In this document: positions 60,321 to 64,000 of the stretch, piece by piece
Layout: each line of letters begins with the position of its first letter
Position numbering within the stretch: position 1 is the first letter of the stretch
Assembly: GCA_032622095.1 (NCBI GenBank)
Contig: CP136066.1
Span: forward strand, 9,325,784 to 9,389,783
DNA: 64,000 nucleotides
Reading direction: 5' to 3'
Source of the DNA: Siphonodentalium dalli
Taxonomy: Eukaryota; Mollusca; Scaphopoda; Gadilida; Siphonodentaliidae
Made by a program: the position numbers and the translations under genes
Notes under the pieces: model-generated
What the model saw: the letters and a program-made list of their open reading frames with translations, nothing else
What the model was told of the DNA's origin: nothing
Databases searched by the model: none

Positions 60321-60429
60321 TGTTTGAAGTCCCCAGTATAAAGTATAATATCACATCGAAGTCCCCACTCTGACGTCCTCACAAACGCACACACGCACAC
60401 ACGCACACACGGACGACGGACGACAAAGC

Positions 60430-63400
60430 CATGGCAATAGCTCAAACTTTACAAAGTAAAGTTGAGCTAAAAAAGGATAACACATAAATGGCTATAACTT
60501 GTGAACCACATGGGCTTTTGATCCGCAACATGGCTTAAAAATTGGCACGATGCCATATCAAAACGAATTTAGTAATGGAATGCCAAAAATATATTGTTAT
60601 GAAAATGTTATATGAGCGTAAACTTAACCCCACCCCGTAAACTATAACTTTTGCAGAAAAACGAATGATGTAGTTTACACTTAGATTACTGCATGTCAAG
60701 TTGGTTTTAGAAGCATAAACTGAAACAGTGTACAGAGTGATGAAGGGAATGATAAATAACGGTGTATGAACGTGATCTAAGATTAAAAGTTGAAGAAATA
60801 AATGTGAAAAATGAGAATTTTTACTAATTTCTGTAAAATTTACAACATTTTGATTACATTTTGATAGGCTATGGTATAACCTCACGAGGGCACTGGTCTA
60901 TAATTAGTAAGTTCATAAAATCTTATACGATCACCTTTCTGGCAACTATTTCGATTATTTTTCAATTTTTACTTGAATTTTTATGGATATATTATATACA
61001 TATATATTTCAACTGAACATATATGGCGACAAAGGCTTATGAGTGAGACTGACGTTATACAGAACGGTATTTTCTTATTTCTGCCGCCCATGTCGGAACA
61101 TTGATCACAACTGATAATAGATACGGCATTGCATACATGTACGCTCCATATTTGACAATAAGTTTATGATGGCATCCAAATCGGCCAACAAAATCGAAGC
61201 TTTTCACATTTTCCTTCACAAACGTGACTGAGTTCGTTAACTGGGGACAAGGGCATTGTTAATCATGAGTTCACTGGTAACCGTAAACAAACCTTATAAC
61301 CCTACTATTGTTTCAATTAATTTAAGCTAATGAGTAATTGGTTGTCTTAAGGACTATATATACTCATTTATTGGGGGAATACTTGATACAAGTCAGTGTA
61401 TAGAAAGATTAAAACAATCATCACTAATATGTGCATTTTGGATCAGTTTAGATAAGTAATATCAATTTATATAATGTTTCTGAAGAAAATTGAAATTGTA
61501 TGCCCAAATTACCAGCCTCCAATTTCCAGTTGCATATCTCTGATGTGTTCAGGTGAAATATTTTATATTAAAGAAACTAGTTGTTATACAGATGACTTTT
61601 GCAGTATATAATATTGTGTTGCCAAATAGTTTTCAAGACATTTTACTACTTCCTGTTCTATAATTTGAGTATCTATAGTCCTTAAATGTTCTCTCACTCT
61701 ACTCATCCTATGAGTCGTAAAAATTGACACTATTTCGGTTATTGTAGACAATCTCACATACATCGTTACATGGTTAGTCAATATCATGTGTCAGATTCAC
61801 ACGAATCTTTGCAGCCAAAGCTCAGTTGTCATAGTCGATCGGGAGGATGTATACTCCGTCTGGTTTGTAGGACTCAATCAAAGTCATGGCTGTCATGGCT
61901 GTCATGGCATGGTACACCAGGCTTGGGAGTTAATATGATGTGCCAATCACTGATATAGTTCACATGAAGATATTGGTGTGATTTCTGAAGGAGTATGTGG
62001 CTGCTGGAGGTAGAAGATCTGTTCCACTGTTCGGTTATACAACATAAGAAGATGTGCATTAATTTTTCGAATAGACGACATTATGGCCCACAATAATATA
62101 GCCGACATGCAAACTCTTGGTATGATATATAGTGTCATCGTCAACATTAATAGATTACACAAATTGATGCAAATTTAAAGTCGCATCACATTTTACTGCT
62201 TTGTATAGGTATTTGTGAATGCCGTAGCCTGTCAACGCGTGAATTAGAGGCAAGGTTTCACACACCTCATTGGACGATACTGATTGCTATGTCGTTCACG
62301 GAAATGACACATGACCTATTTTTTGATTCAGTGTGAAGAATTATCATAGCTCCTATTCATTGAGAAACATAACATTATAGTATTTCGACATGGAATACAA
62401 ATACTAACTAGCTTCCGACCGAGGCGTGCTGCATTGGCTGCATGTAACCGTATACATGTATACGCTCCCTCATGGTAACATACTAGCACGAGACCAGGAA
62501 CTAACTATAAGCGAAAGTCGCCATGCAGGGACCATATCACGTGACAATCGACCCCATGGCAAACATATAATTCAGTGTTTTTGAAACACTTGTAGATTCT
62601 GCACTGGACCATTCGCGAACAAAATAGAAGCCTGTCAAGGAGTCTTTGTTATCACCACCTGATACATATTTGACATTGTCTGGAACTGTGTAATGGACAC
62701 ATGATGTGTGAAGCCTTGCTTGAATGCCAGGATTGTATAATCGGTTTGCGGGAAAAAGGTATTATAATGACTTATTCTGAAAAAGAATTGCAATGTATCA
62801 TATTAAGCAACAACTTCAACAATCTACTAATATCGATGATGACCTAGTTACATCCTGTCAATAATTTGTATGTGCTTTATGTGTCAAGCCGACATGTATT
62901 CAATTCGACGAATTACGATAATGTTTCTCCCGTTGTTAAACGAGAACAATAACAAAACTGCAGACTTCTTAAGCAACACTTTTTTCTTGCAAACTATTCG
63001 GCAATTACTTGGCACAATAACTCAACCAATTCTAGAATGCCATGTTCTTATAACCCTATACAATTTGGGCTCCATATATAGTCATATGTTGTGTGGCATA
63101 TATAACCATAGCCCTATATAAAGTGCACAAGATACATGTGTATGGTTATATGATAGCAACGCTAGGCATTGTGGCATGAGGTGTCCCTAAAGTATGTCCC
63201 TTTACCTATGTGCCCGTGTGAGTGTCATATAATTAATGTTATCACCTGGACGCAGAGCGGGAACAGTCAAAACCCAGATCCGCATGCATAAAAACGAATC
63301 TATAATGAATCAATGATGAAGCAAGATTCAGGCGTAATCATGATCGGCCAGTCCACTATCATTGTCTCTTTCATGCCCGCCGGGTTCATTGCAAAGATCA

Positions 63401-64000
63401 AGACTATGCTACTATTATAATCTTCGGATTGTTAACAAACCCAAATGATTTCAGTTGACCCAGAATATATACCCACGAGCTGGACAGAAACATAACAGCT
63501 AAACAGAGTAAAATATTTGTCCTACAATTCTGAAGTACTGAACCTTTTGTTATGCAGTGTATCGGATCTCCATCAAGGTTGAAAATAGGTCTGGCTAAAA
63601 TGACCCCACAACAGAAGTACCGGTATAGAAAGCATATTCACCGTGCATGATATATATGGGTGCACGAGATTATATGGGTTTGGTTTTCCTTGACGGCCAT
63701 CACATGGTCGCTGCGTGAGGGGCCCGGAAGCCCTACATGTCAACAACGCATTGATGGCACTTCATCCCTATCCATATGCAGTTATATAACTACTGAGATT
63801 TGCAATTGGCTACCATGATTCATGCGAATTGTTATTTGGCCGCCGACATGTCAGGATGTACTGGTATATGAAATGTGAGGATATCTGCATGGCATAACCG
63901 AAGTAGTGCCAATTTTGACTTAACTGGCTACCACTAGGATGAGCAGACTTATTGGGCATTTTCGTCAATCAATCATTCGTTACAATAATTGAGTTGGTAC
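60430..64000. other. no gene recognised
   Basis: AT-rich and apparently unique. The only local repeat is GTCATGGCT tripled at 61882-61908. No coding motif, array or terminal inverted repeat could be supported. Confidence 0.5.

Overview
This window looks like non-coding, repeat-dominated nuclear DNA from an animal, most likely a marine invertebrate. A mollusc or other lophotrochozoan is my best guess, but I cannot prove it from the sequence. The reasons are: no compact gene arrangement, AT-rich sequence, CR1/L2-type LINE retrotransposons (one with a PHD-finger ORF1), several families of short inverted-repeat DNA transposons (MITEs), and at least fifteen unrelated tandem arrays. I find no convincing host protein gene, rRNA, or intact tRNA. 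The only long real coding frames are retrotransposon proteins, and all are damaged.

Layout. 1-2.5 kb: unremarkable with two short minisatellites and a fold-back hairpin. 2.5-4.2 kb: a foldback-like element with long inverted ends built of short subrepeats and a core of about eight ~152-bp tandem units. 4.9-6.5 kb: a 19/27-bp satellite. 7.2-7.9 kb: a 29-bp minisatellite, followed by two tRNA-like (SINE-like) sequences. 9.4-13.3 kb: a ~64-copy, 61-bp satellite with a 13-monomer higher-order repeat of ~794 bp. 13.4-14.6 kb: a non-autonomous hAT element with a perfect 8-bp target duplication.

19.2-24.5 kb: LINE-A, nearly full length (PHD-finger/coiled-coil ORF1 overlapping an endonuclease-RT ORF2, with a candidate -1 frameshift site in the overlap). 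26.6-31.0 kb: LINE-B, a related but distinct family with several stops and frameshifts. 32.0-34.3 kb: a 35/36-bp satellite.

35.6-52 kb: MITE-rich. It holds two clean TTAA-flanked piggyBac-type MITEs, each carrying two 67-bp palindromes, plus degenerate relatives. It also holds palindromic TA-flanked MITEs, two tandem copies of a dispersed repeat rich in TGACCTTGA/TCAAGGTCA motifs, and a truncated LINE-C inserted in the second of these with a 5-bp duplication. 53.1-55.4 kb: a 164-bp array with palindromic ATGGC motifs. 55.6-59.2 kb: an 85-bp minisatellite, a C-tract-rich dispersed repeat, another palindromic MITE, a ~240-bp triplication and a TA-flanked inverted-repeat element. 59.2-64 kb: largely featureless.

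The elements interact mainly by nesting and shared modules. LINE-C sits inside a repeat; the 164-bp satellite unit also occurs singly at 39.7 kb fused to another repeat; the 67-bp palindrome occurs in elements with different outer ends. Long frames inside the tandem arrays are artefacts of stop-free repeat units. Element classifications rest on motifs, terminal repeats and target duplications visible here, not on database searches.
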